Origin: an uncultured Clostridium sp.
GTDB taxonomy: Bacteria > Bacillota > Clostridia > TANB77 > CAG-508
Direction of reading: 5' to 3'
Assembly: GCA_930980855.1 (NCBI GenBank)
Contig: CAKNIZ010000002.1
Location: 38,036-102,035 of the forward strand
DNA length: 64,000 nucleotides
Below, piece after piece: positions 34,584 to 42,744 of the stretch (positions are counted from its first letter, which is position 1; each line of letters opens with the position of its first letter). The position numbers and the translations under genes are program-made. The notes under the pieces are model-generated. The model searched no databases, was not told the origin of the DNA, and saw only the letters and a program-made list of their open reading frames with translations.

Positions 34584-36404
34584 TTAATTGTTTTGTAATC
34601 TTTTTGCTTCTCTTTCTCTAGTTTTTGTATCTAATATTTTCTTTCTTAATCTTATATTTTGTGGTGTAATTTCTACAAGTTCATCTTCTGCTATGAATTC
34701 TATTGATTGTTCTAATGACATTTTTAGTGGTGGTACTAAACGAAGTGCATCATCTGAACCTGATGCTCTTGTGTTTGTAAGGTGTTTTTCTTTACATACG
34801 TTTATTGCTATATCTTCGTTCCTTGAGTTTATTCCGACTATCATCCCTTCATAGACTTCTACTCCTGCTCCAATTAGAAGTTCTCCTCTTAATTGTGCAT
34901 TATATAGGCCATATGTTATTGATGTTCCTGCTTCAAATGCGACTAGTACTCCTCTTGTTCTTGATTGGATTTCGCCCTTATATGGTTCATAATCTTTGAA
35001 TACGCTTGCCATCGTTCCTTCACCTTTTGTATCTGTTAGGAATTCTGTTCTATAGCCTATTAACCCTCTTGAAGGAATTTCGAATTCTATTTTTGTATGT
35101 CCTGGTTCTGCTGGTTCCATATTTACCATTTCGGCTTTTCTTCTTCCAAGTTTTTCGATTACGTTTCCAACGCTATCGTCTGGAACGTTTACACTTAATG
35201 TTTCGATTGGTTCGCATTTTACTCCATCTATATCTTTGAAGATTACTTTTGGTCTTGATACTAATAATTCAAAACCTTCTCTTCTCATATTTTCTATTAA
35301 TATAGATAAGTGTAATTCTCCTCTACCACATACTTCAAAACTTTCTGCTTTGTCTGTTTCTTTCACTCTTAATGATACATTTCTTTCTAATTCTTTAAAT
35401 AGTCTATCTCTAATATGTCTTGATGTTACGAATTTACCTTCTCTTCCTGCAAGTGGTCCATCGTTTACGCTGAATGTCATTGAAACTGTTGGTTCATCTA
35501 TATTTACAAATGGTATTTTTTCTGGATGGTCAATATCACAAATTGTATCTCCAATATTTATATCAGCTATTCCAGATACTGCAACTATATCTCCGGCTTT
35601 TATTTCTTCTGCTTCTACTCTTTTTAATCCTTCATAAGTAAATAGTTTTGCAAGTTTTCCTTGTGTAGTTTTTTCTTCTTTACAAATGCTTACAGCTTGT
35701 CCAGCTTTTATTGTTCCTCTTTCTACTCTTCCTACTGCAATTCTTCCTAAATAGTCATCATAGTCTATATTAGATACTAACAATTGCATTGGCCCATCTA
35801 TTTCGCATTTAGGAGGCTTAATATGACTAATGATTGTATCGAAAATACATGTGATATTATCGCTTTCATCATTTAAATTCATTTTTGCAATTCCATTTTT
35901 TGCTGACGCATATATTACTGGAAAGTCTAATTGTTCGTCTGTTGCATTTAAGTCCATAAATAATTCTAAAACTTTATCAACAGCCTTTAGTGGATTTGCT
36001 CCAGGTCTATCTATTTTATTTATTACAACTATTGGTTGTAAATTTAATGCTAATGATTTTTTCAAAACTTCTCTAGTTTGTGGCATTGGTCCATCAAATG
36101 CATCTACGACTAGTAAAACACCGTCAACAGTTTTTAAAACTCTTTCAACTTCTCCTTCAAAATCGGCATGTCCTGGTGTATCTACTATATTTATTTTTAC
36201 ATCATTGTACATAACAGATGTATTTTTTGATAGAATTGTAATTCCTCTTTCTTTTTCCAAGTCATTTGAGTCCATTACTCTTTCTGCGACTTGTTCATTG
36301 TCTCTAAATATATGACTTTGTTTTAAAAGTGCGTCTACTAATGTTGTTTTTCCATGGTCAACGTGTGCAATTATTGCTATATTTCTTATTTTTTCGTTAT
36401 TCAT
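34584..36404 (-). CDS. typA: Translational GTPase TypA/BipA
   Basis: Ribosome-associated GTPase of the EF-G/LepA group, needed for assembly or translation under stress. 606 residues: G domain with AHVDHGKTTLVD (G1), RGIT (G2), DTPGHADFEGEV (G3), NKID (G4) and SA(S)AK region; domain II beta-barrel; EF-G domain III and V-like regions; and a C-terminal TypA-specific domain with TRGVLVAFEAGTSITYGLYN and NTRASGSDDALRLVPP. Length matches the family. Lies downstream of the S1-repeat protein gene by 67 bases and before the REP-like palindrome. Confidence 0.98.
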   Translation of the reverse strand: MNNEKIRNIAIIAHVDHGKTTLVDALLKQSHIFRDNEQVAERVMDSNDLEKERGITILSKNTSVMYNDVKINIVDTPGHADFEGEVERVLKTVDGVLLVVDAFDGPMPQTREVLKKSLALNLQPIVVINKIDRPGANPLKAVDKVLELFMDLNATDEQLDFPVIYASAKNGIAKMNLNDESDNITCIFDTIISHIKPPKCEIDGPMQLLVSNIDYDDYLGRIAVGRVERGTIKAGQAVSICKEEKTTQGKLAKLFTYEGLKRVEAEEIKAGDIVAVSGIADINIGDTICDIDHPEKIPFVNIDEPTVSMTFSVNDGPLAGREGKFVTSRHIRDRLFKELERNVSLRVKETDKAESFEVCGRGELHLSILIENMRREGFELLVSRPKVIFKDIDGVKCEPIETLSVNVPDDSVGNVIEKLGRRKAEMVNMEPAEPGHTKIEFEIPSRGLIGYRTEFLTDTKGEGTMASVFKDYEPYKGEIQSRTRGVLVAFEAGTSITYGLYNAQLRGELLIGAGVEVYEGMIVGINSRNEDIAINVCKEKHLTNTRASGSDDALRLVPPLKMSLEQSIEFIAEDELVEITPQNIRLRKKILDTKTREREAKRLQNN

Positions 36405-36471
36405 TTTTTTACCTTCTCCTTCTATTTATAGTCTATCATTTACAGTATGATAGAGAATTGAAAGCCTACCC

Positions 36472-37557
36472 TCAATTCTCTTCTTTACTACTATACTCGT
36501 TGCTAGTTCCTTCTAGTTCTTTTACTGATAATTCTATTTTTTTGTTTTCTAAATCTAAATCTATAATTTTTGCATTTACTTCTTCGCCAATTTCTAATTT
36601 ATCTTCTGGTTTTGAAATTCTTTGTTCACTTATTTGTGAAATATGAATTAGCCCTTCTATTCCTTTTTCTAATTCTGCAAATGCTCCAAAAGGCATAAAT
36701 TTCTTTATTTTTACTCTTACAATGTCTCCTACTTTATATTCTGCAGTTTTCCAAGGATCTTCACCTTTTCCATCATATGATAATTGCATTCTTTTATTTT
36801 CTTTATCTAATGTTTTTATTTTTACAATTACATTTTGCCCTTGTTTTAGTATATCATTTGGGTTAGCTCCTTTATCCCAAGACATTTCTGAAACATGTAA
36901 TAATCCTTGTACTCCATCTATATCTATAAATGCTCCATATGAGCACACACTGCTTACTACACCTTCATAGTCTTTTCCTACTTCAGCCGAACTCCAAAAT
37001 TCATCTTCTTTTCTTTTTCTTTCTTCATCTAGTATAATTTTTGCAGAACCAATAACTTTATGCTCTTTAGAATTGTACTCAATTATTTTAAATCTAATCT
37101 TATCATCTTGATTTTCTAAAGATGTTTGATTTCCAGCTAATGATTTTGGAATAAATATTCTAATTCCTTTATAATCTACTACAAAACCTTTTTCATTTTT
37201 TTCTGTTACTTTTTCTTCGAATATTTCGTTATTATTTACTTTTTCTTCAAATTCTTTTCTGATTTGGCTTCTTCTTCTCTTCTTACATGATAGTAAAACA
37301 TTGCCTTGTCCATCATTTAATTTTACTACATCGGCAACAATTTTATCTCCGACTTTTAGTTCTTTTGATGGAATATCTTTTTCATCAAAAGAATATTCTC
37401 CTTTAGGTATAATTCCATCTGCTTTATAATTAAGGTCTACTATAATTTCTTCATTTTTAGTGATGCTAATTATAGTTCCTTCTGCTACTTTTCCAAGTTT
37501 TTCATCTTTCATTGAATTATTAAGTAATTCTTCGAAAGAAATATTTTCGTCATTCAT
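36472..37557 (-). CDS. S1-repeat RNA-binding protein (ribosomal protein S1-like)
   Basis: About 361 residues with four S1 (OB-fold) domains: roughly 20-90 (GKVAEGTIISITKNEEIIVD), 105-180 (degenerate), 195-265 (YEGVVSSVCSYGAFIDIDG, GLLHVSEMSW) and 280-350 (RVKIKKFMPFGAFAELEKG, GLIHISQIS). It binds mRNA and probably helps ribosomes initiate; Firmicutes forms are shorter than six-domain E. coli S1. Start at ATG 37555-37557 rather than GTG three codons up, because AGGA is better spaced. It follows the cmk-plsC fusion by 54 bases, the standard cmk/plsC/(ispH)/rpsA neighbourhood, with ispH missing. Confidence 0.88.
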   Translation of the reverse strand: MNDENISFEELLNNSMKDEKLGKVAEGTIISITKNEEIIVDLNYKADGIIPKGEYSFDEKDIPSKELKVGDKIVADVVKLNDGQGNVLLSCKKRRRSQIRKEFEEKVNNNEIFEEKVTEKNEKGFVVDYKGIRIFIPKSLAGNQTSLENQDDKIRFKIIEYNSKEHKVIGSAKIILDEERKRKEDEFWSSAEVGKDYEGVVSSVCSYGAFIDIDGVQGLLHVSEMSWDKGANPNDILKQGQNVIVKIKTLDKENKRMQLSYDGKGEDPWKTAEYKVGDIVRVKIKKFMPFGAFAELEKGIEGLIHISQISEQRISKPEDKLEIGEEVNAKIIDLDLENKKIELSVKELEGTSNEYSSKEEN

Positions 37558-37611
37558 TTTTTTCACATTCCTTTTTTATTTTTAAATCTTTTTTAGCCCT
37601 TATATTATATA

Positions 37612-38904
37612 TTAATCTTCTTTCTTTGTCAACATAACAATATCGTTCATTACTTTATTGCTTGCTTTATCTAGCCAATCTGAACCATCTTTTTTAAACT
37701 CCTGCACATCAATAGGTTTTCCATAATTGAAAGTTACTTTTGTAAATGGTTTAAAACTTCCACTTATTCCTACTGGTATTATTTTCACTTTTGCTTTATC
37801 TGCTAAAAATACGGCTCCATTTTTTACTTTAGCATTTTTTTCTAAACCTTTTCTTGTTCCTTCTGGAAAGATTCCTAAAATTTCTTTATTTTTCAATGCT
37901 TTTAAGCATAATTTTATTGAGTTTATGTCACTTTTATCTCTTTTTACAGGTATTATATCAAATAAATGGCCTAAATATGATAATATTCCGAATCTATATA
38001 AATCTGCTTTAGCTATAAACCTTATCGGAAATTTATTGCAAAGTATTAATCCTGCTGCATCTAGATAGTTCATATGGTTTGCGCAAATTATGTATCCTTC
38101 ATCTTTAGGTAAATTTTCTAATCCGTTCATTTTTGGTCTATATATTATTCTGTATAATCCCCCTAAAAATCCTTTTACAAATCCTCTACTAAATCTTTTC
38201 CATTTAGTATCTTTTGTCATTACATATCCATTTTCTATTTTTTTAATAAGTTTTTGCTTCTTTTTTATAACATCTGAAACCTTTTTTTCTACTTCTTTAA
38301 TAGATAAATTTGTTGTATCAATGTATACTGCATCTTCTGCTTGTTTCAAAGCTCCAACTTTAGCACTTTTATCATTTTGGTCCCTAAATTCTATATTTTT
38401 CTTTACTTCTTCAAATGGAATGTCAATACCTTTTTCCTGATTTTGCTTAAATCTTCTTTTTGCTCTTTCTTCTGAACTAGCATCCAGGTAAATTTTTACT
38501 TCAGCATTTGGAAATACATTTGTTCCTATGTCTCTTCCATCAAGAATTACTTCTTTCCCTTCTGACATTCTTCTTTGAAGCTCTACCATGGCTGTTCTTA
38601 CTTCTTGCAAATGAGATACCTGAGACACCATATTCGTAACATCTTCTTCTCTAATTTTTTTCGTTACTTCTTCACCATCAAGAAATACTTTTTCTCCTTC
38701 AAAATCTATTTTTATATTTTTTAGCATTTCTTTTATTTTTTCTGTTTCATTTAATTGAATATTTTCTTTAATCATTTTTAGAGTAACGCATCTATATGTT
38801 GCTCCTGTATCTAAATATTGAAAATTATATTTTTTAGCTATAAGTTCTGTTATTGTCCCCTTTCCTGTTCCAGATGGTCCATCAATTGCTACTATAAATG
38901 ACAT
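37612..38904 (-). CDS. cmk: Fused cytidylate kinase and 1-acylglycerol-3-phosphate acyltransferase
   Basis: 430 residues in two enzymes. Residues 1-218: CMP/dCMP kinase with P-loop DGPSGTGKGT, LDTGATYRCVTLKM, GRDIGTNVFPNAEVKIYLDA and RRFKQNQEKG. Residues about 235-430: PlsC-type acyltransferase with NHMNYLD (HX4D at about 275-281), FIAKADL, and FPEGTRKG plus IIPVGISGSF, making phosphatidic acid at the membrane. The pair usually occurs as adjacent genes in clostridia; here no stop separates them, so pyrimidine salvage and phospholipid synthesis reside on one polypeptide. The stop of the upstream P-loop gene lies one base before its ATG, and the S1 gene follows. Confidence 0.93.
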   Translation of the reverse strand: MSFIVAIDGPSGTGKGTITELIAKKYNFQYLDTGATYRCVTLKMIKENIQLNETEKIKEMLKNIKIDFEGEKVFLDGEEVTKKIREEDVTNMVSQVSHLQEVRTAMVELQRRMSEGKEVILDGRDIGTNVFPNAEVKIYLDASSEERAKRRFKQNQEKGIDIPFEEVKKNIEFRDQNDKSAKVGALKQAEDAVYIDTTNLSIKEVEKKVSDVIKKKQKLIKKIENGYVMTKDTKWKRFSRGFVKGFLGGLYRIIYRPKMNGLENLPKDEGYIICANHMNYLDAAGLILCNKFPIRFIAKADLYRFGILSYLGHLFDIIPVKRDKSDINSIKLCLKALKNKEILGIFPEGTRKGLEKNAKVKNGAVFLADKAKVKIIPVGISGSFKPFTKVTFNYGKPIDVQEFKKDGSDWLDKASNKVMNDIVMLTKKED

Positions 38905-38905
38905 A

Positions 38906-39754
38906 TTATTTTTCTCCTTCCATTAAATTTGGCAATGTTAATTTTTTTGCAATTATTTTCATTTCAACCACATTCATTGTAGTTTGCCTTTCTATTTCTC
39001 TAATACATTTATCTTTAAATTTTTTTAATTCTGTAACCAGGTTAAATCCATATTTAACTTCTGCTTCAACATAAATTGATGGCCCATTTTCCGTTTTAGT
39101 AACTCTTACTCTAAGTACGCTTGTAACAGAATTAGATTTTGAAGCTATATATTCAATTATTTGTCTAAATACAGTATCAGATATTGTATAATTTCCCATA
39201 TAACTGAATGTTGGTCTTATTATTGATTTTTCAGATATATATGGTTTTTCTCCGCTACCTTTTGATTTAAATATTTGTAGTGGATCTAATAAAAAACCTG
39301 AGAAATCTTTTTTGATTTCAAATGTTGGAACAGGTATAACATGCTTTCCTTCTGTTGTTCTAATCCTTCTTGCATTATCTATTTCTTCTTCTGTTGCTAC
39401 ATCTGTTATATATATAGTTTTTTCAATCTTAGGTAATTCTAGGTTTTGAGCAATTTCTTCTACCATTTTATCTGATGTTCCTAATATTAAAACTGATTTT
39501 GGCTTTATTTTATTAAATGCTTTTACCATTTCTTTTCTTTGTTCTTCATTTTTAAATAAAGCTCTTCTTACGGTTTCTATCTTCGTTGGAGCCTTTTTTG
39601 CAGAACTTCCAGCTACGATATCATTATTTTTTACTAATATTCCATCATCAATTATATATTTGATATCATATTCTCCTGCAACCATCTGAGCTCTATAACT
39701 TTTTCCAGTTCCTGATGGTCCAACAAAAGCATATACTTTTATGTCTTTTTTCAT
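38906..39754 (-). CDS. P-loop protein with C-terminal Asp23-like domain
   Basis: 282 residues. Walker A FVGPSGTGKSYRAQ (about 10-23), then DDGILVKNNDIVAG and VLILGTSDKMVEEIAQNLEL, fitting a nucleotide-binding core; a conserved middle (RRIRTTEGKHVIPVPTFEIK) and a C-terminal alpha/beta domain (YGFNLVTELKKFKDKCIREI, VVEMKIIAKKL) that resembles the Asp23/Gls24 envelope-stress family. The combination is known only as a conserved uncharacterised protein of clostridia. Its ATG-to-stop neighbours are tightly packed (8 bases from the GT39 gene, 1 base to cmk-plsC), so it shares their operon. Function unknown; a link to envelope lipid or cell-cycle control is an inference from context. Confidence 0.72.
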   Translation of the reverse strand: MKKDIKVYAFVGPSGTGKSYRAQMVAGEYDIKYIIDDGILVKNNDIVAGSSAKKAPTKIETVRRALFKNEEQRKEMVKAFNKIKPKSVLILGTSDKMVEEIAQNLELPKIEKTIYITDVATEEEIDNARRIRTTEGKHVIPVPTFEIKKDFSGFLLDPLQIFKSKGSGEKPYISEKSIIRPTFSYMGNYTISDTVFRQIIEYIASKSNSVTSVLRVRVTKTENGPSIYVEAEVKYGFNLVTELKKFKDKCIREIERQTTMNVVEMKIIAKKLTLPNLMEGEK

Positions 39755-39762
39755 AAGTCTTT

Positions 39763-41304
39763 TTATTTCCTTTCAATTAAACTTATTGCATACTGGTAAC
39801 CTTGATATTTTGTATCAAATCTTTCATAACATAGCACTTCTATATCCCCACCAAGTTCTTCTATAACAGCATTTAAAAGACTTTCGTCATTATCACTTAC
39901 AACCCAAATTCTTCCTTTATAGTCTTTTAAATTATCTAATGTATATACAGTTTCTCCAAAAGCTTTGTATGCTTCTTCTACATTCCAGTTTAGTCTATCC
40001 CAGAAATATAATTTATTATCTGGAAAATTTACTCCAGAGACAAATCCACTACCATATCCACCTGCGGCATTATCTACAATGATTATATCATCATCTTCTA
40101 TACTTGATTCCATAAAATCAATAGGTTTGCTATTGGATTCATCATAATTTATTTTTACTAGGCTAATATTCAAGATAGCTGACACTATCAAAATCATTAT
40201 ACATATTATATCAACTCGAGTTTTGTTATTATCTTTTGCCATTAGAACTGCAAGCACAAATAGGAAAACTCCTGTTATTGTAAGTAAATATCTTGCATAT
40301 AATATTGGTGTTTTTAAAGATACTATGCCTACTGTCAAAAGTACTCCAAAATAAAGGATTAAAGCCATTTTAGCAACCTTTATTTCTTTTCTCTTTTTAC
40401 AGAATAAGTATATCATATATATTGCCAAAATTGCACTAAAAGCATAAGAAATTATTTTATTAACATGTGCTGATGTTCCAAGATTTCCTGTGAATTGGAA
40501 TTCAAACATCTCTAAGAAATTTGGAGCTCCGATCCAAAATCCATTTGATACCCCCATGAATTGTCCTAATAATACCACAAGCCAAGGCAAGTATAATAGT
40601 ATTTGAACAATTGCTGAAATTATGCTCTTTTTTAAATTCTCACTATATTTTATATATTTCACTTCATAATTTCTTTGTTTTATGTTGTTTACTAGGAAAT
40701 ATATGAATAGTGCAATATTTATCAATCCCACTGCAACTAAGCTGTAATAATGAGTATAGGCAGAAGCTAAACTAAATATTGAAAAGATCATCCAGTTTTT
40801 ATTGCTTATACCACTTTTATATATTCTATATCCATAAAGAGCTGTTACAAACACAAATAACATTGCCCATGTATACATTCTTATTTCTGATGCATATACA
40901 AGATTTACTGGCATAAATAGAATTAAAAATGAAAATAGAAACCCTACTTTACCGCCAAAATCTTTTCTTAAATGAGTATATCCCAGAATTGCTAAAATAA
41001 TTAAGGGAAGAGTTGAAAATAGCCTATATGCAAGTATACTTTGGTTGGTCAAAAATCCTATTATTCTTAACATGAAATAGTATAAAATTGGATGTACGTC
41101 ATGGCTACCTATTGACCATATTTCTGCAAAACTATGATTTGCTATTCCGACAGAATAACTCTCATCAAACCATAATCCTTCATGAAAAGATGGAAATAAT
41201 ATAAAAATACTTCCTAAAACAATAATTGCAATATGTAAATATTTTGTCCAATTGAATTTTGGTACTATCATTAGTTCTTTTGATTCGCTCTTTGTATTCT
41301 TCAT
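39763..41304 (-). CDS. Membrane glycosyltransferase of the GT39/ArnT superfamily
   Basis: 513 residues from ATG 41302-41304 (GGAGGG five bases upstream). About 12 membrane helices. The first loop carries LWFDESYSVGIANHSFAEIW and SIGSHDVHPILYYFMLRIIG, the DE and DxHPP-like motifs of PF13231 enzymes that use polyprenyl-phosphate sugar donors at the outer face. A soluble C-terminal domain (about 395-513) contains DDDIIIVDNAAGGYGSGFVS and IWVVSDNDESLL. It follows a GT2 polymerase-like gene and precedes the Asp23-like/P-loop gene by 8 bases; joint work on one glycan is likely but unproven. Confidence 0.85.
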   Translation of the reverse strand: MKNTKSESKELMIVPKFNWTKYLHIAIIVLGSIFILFPSFHEGLWFDESYSVGIANHSFAEIWSIGSHDVHPILYYFMLRIIGFLTNQSILAYRLFSTLPLIILAILGYTHLRKDFGGKVGFLFSFLILFMPVNLVYASEIRMYTWAMLFVFVTALYGYRIYKSGISNKNWMIFSIFSLASAYTHYYSLVAVGLINIALFIYFLVNNIKQRNYEVKYIKYSENLKKSIISAIVQILLYLPWLVVLLGQFMGVSNGFWIGAPNFLEMFEFQFTGNLGTSAHVNKIISYAFSAILAIYMIYLFCKKRKEIKVAKMALILYFGVLLTVGIVSLKTPILYARYLLTITGVFLFVLAVLMAKDNNKTRVDIICIMILIVSAILNISLVKINYDESNSKPIDFMESSIEDDDIIIVDNAAGGYGSGFVSGVNFPDNKLYFWDRLNWNVEEAYKAFGETVYTLDNLKDYKGRIWVVSDNDESLLNAVIEELGGDIEVLCYERFDTKYQGYQYAISLIERK

Positions 41305-41326
41305 TTTACCCTCCATATTACAGACT

Positions 41327-41356
41327 TTTAGCCCTTATTCTAAAATAAGGGCTAAA
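41327..41356 (-). terminator. Hairpin between GT2 and GT39 genes
   Basis: 13-bp perfect stem TTTAGCCCTTATT / AATAAGGGCTAAA with a four-base loop right after the GT2 stop. The minus strand lacks a U-run, so it may reduce rather than end transcription. Confidence 0.5.
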
Positions 41357-41359
41357 TTT

Positions 41360-42619
41360 TTATTGTTGTTTAATTTCTTTATTTTCAACATCATTAATCT
41401 TAACATCTCTAACATGTTCAATCTTCTCCCATGTAGTATCTCTTTTGAATAAACATTTAAAGTTTATTACTAGCCAAGAACCTAGGAATATTGGATACAT
41501 TAACAATCCTTTCCACATCTTTTTTATTGGCTTTTTATCTATTATCATAATAACTAGAGCCACAATAATTGGTAAGAAAAATGTCGGTATTATATATCTT
41601 AGTATATTTACAATAAAGTCAGCAGTTGTCATGCCTTGAAATAGATAACTTACTGCATTCAAAACTAGAAGTAATATTGTTATTATAAACATTGGTATAC
41701 TTCCTAGCATATATAAAAGTCCGTCAAAATTCATCAAAGTTTTGTTATTGATTGCTGATTTTGCTAATGGTTTAGTATATTCTTGCAAGCATTGAATATG
41801 ACCTATTGTCCATCTTGATCTTTGTGACCATGATGGCTTAAATTTTACTGGTTGCTCATCATATACGACTGCATCTGTTGCCCATCCTAATTTTTTACCT
41901 TGAATAATTCTTTTTAATGAAAACTCAATATCTTCTGTTAGAGTATTTGTATTCCAACCAGTTGGTCTTATTGCATCAAATTTAACCATAAAACCAGTAC
42001 CATTTATTAATGGTGAAAGCCCTGCATTATATCTAGCTAAATGATAGAATCTATTCATTGTCCAATAAAATATCGCATATCCTGAAGCAATCCAGCTGTC
42101 TGTTGGATTTTTAATATCTCTATAACCTTGTACTACTTCTTCACCTTGGCATAAATGCTTATTCATAGCTTTAATAAAATTTTTATCAACTATATTATCT
42201 GCATCAAATACGCAGAAAGCATCATAATCCATGTTAGAATCAACAAGTAATGTATTTAAGAATAAACGTAAAGCTTCACCTTTTGTTTTTTTAGCCGGGT
42301 CTTCTTCATGTCTTTCAAATACTTTTACTCCAAGGTTTTCTGCCACTTCCTTAGTTTTATCTGTACAGTTATCTGCTATAACACAAATATCGTATCTATC
42401 TTTTGGATATGTTTGATTTTTCAAACTTTCAATTAAATTGCCAACGACTGCCTCTTCATTATGTGCTGGTATAATTGCTAAAAATTTATGTTCTTTATTT
42501 TCTAATAATGGTTTTTCTTTTAATGTAATAAGTGAACAAATGCTAACCACTAATTGATAAATCCAATAAATTGTTATAAGCCAAATTAGTGCTTGTTGTA
42601 TAAAATACAAATATTGCAT
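41360..42619 (-). CDS. Processive family 2 glycosyltransferase
   Basis: 419 residues: N-terminal membrane helix (about 5-32), catalytic GT-A domain and three C-terminal membrane helices (about 300-390). Motifs: AIIPAHNEEAVVGNLIESLK, IADNCTDKT, CVFDADN (DxD), LTEDIEF (TED) and SQRSRWTIG (Q-x-x-R-W), the complete set of chain-forming synthases such as NodC, IcaA or hyaluronan synthase. It makes a surface polysaccharide from UDP-sugars at the membrane. It has a strong promoter (42670-42698) and heads a unit with the GT39-type enzyme. No PilZ or DUF partner is visible. Confidence 0.92.
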   Translation of the reverse strand: MQYLYFIQQALIWLITIYWIYQLVVSICSLITLKEKPLLENKEHKFLAIIPAHNEEAVVGNLIESLKNQTYPKDRYDICVIADNCTDKTKEVAENLGVKVFERHEEDPAKKTKGEALRLFLNTLLVDSNMDYDAFCVFDADNIVDKNFIKAMNKHLCQGEEVVQGYRDIKNPTDSWIASGYAIFYWTMNRFYHLARYNAGLSPLINGTGFMVKFDAIRPTGWNTNTLTEDIEFSLKRIIQGKKLGWATDAVVYDEQPVKFKPSWSQRSRWTIGHIQCLQEYTKPLAKSAINNKTLMNFDGLLYMLGSIPMFIITILLLVLNAVSYLFQGMTTADFIVNILRYIIPTFFLPIIVALVIMIIDKKPIKKMWKGLLMYPIFLGSWLVINFKCLFKRDTTWEKIEHVRDVKINDVENKEIKQQ

Positions 42620-42638
42620 TTTTCTTCCTCCTAATTAA

Positions 42639-42659
42639 AAAGCATATGATGATATGCTT
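42639..42659 (-). promoter_or_regulatory. Short hairpin in the 5' leader of the GT2 gene
   Basis: AAGCATAT/ATATGCTT stem with a four-base loop and following T-run, located between the promoter and the ribosome binding site. It could act as a small attenuator or mRNA stabiliser. Weak evidence. Confidence 0.35.
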
Positions 42660-42669
42660 ACATAATTAT

Positions 42670-42698
42670 ATTATACTACATAAAATTTCATTTTACAA
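42670..42698 (-). promoter_or_regulatory. Sigma-A-type promoter for the GT2 gene
   Basis: TTGTAA and TATAAT with 17 bases between, on the minus strand, about 50 bases upstream of the ATG. Confidence 0.75.
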
Positions 42699-42744
42699 CT
42701 TTTTTATAGTTTTTATGTTTCCATCATATGCTAATATATGAAAA

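Noticed and set aside
34805..35239. Leu-rich plus-strand frames over typA and others such as 19684-20124 over fba
   Set aside because: They are frame shadows of well-supported genes, consisting mainly of Leu runs.
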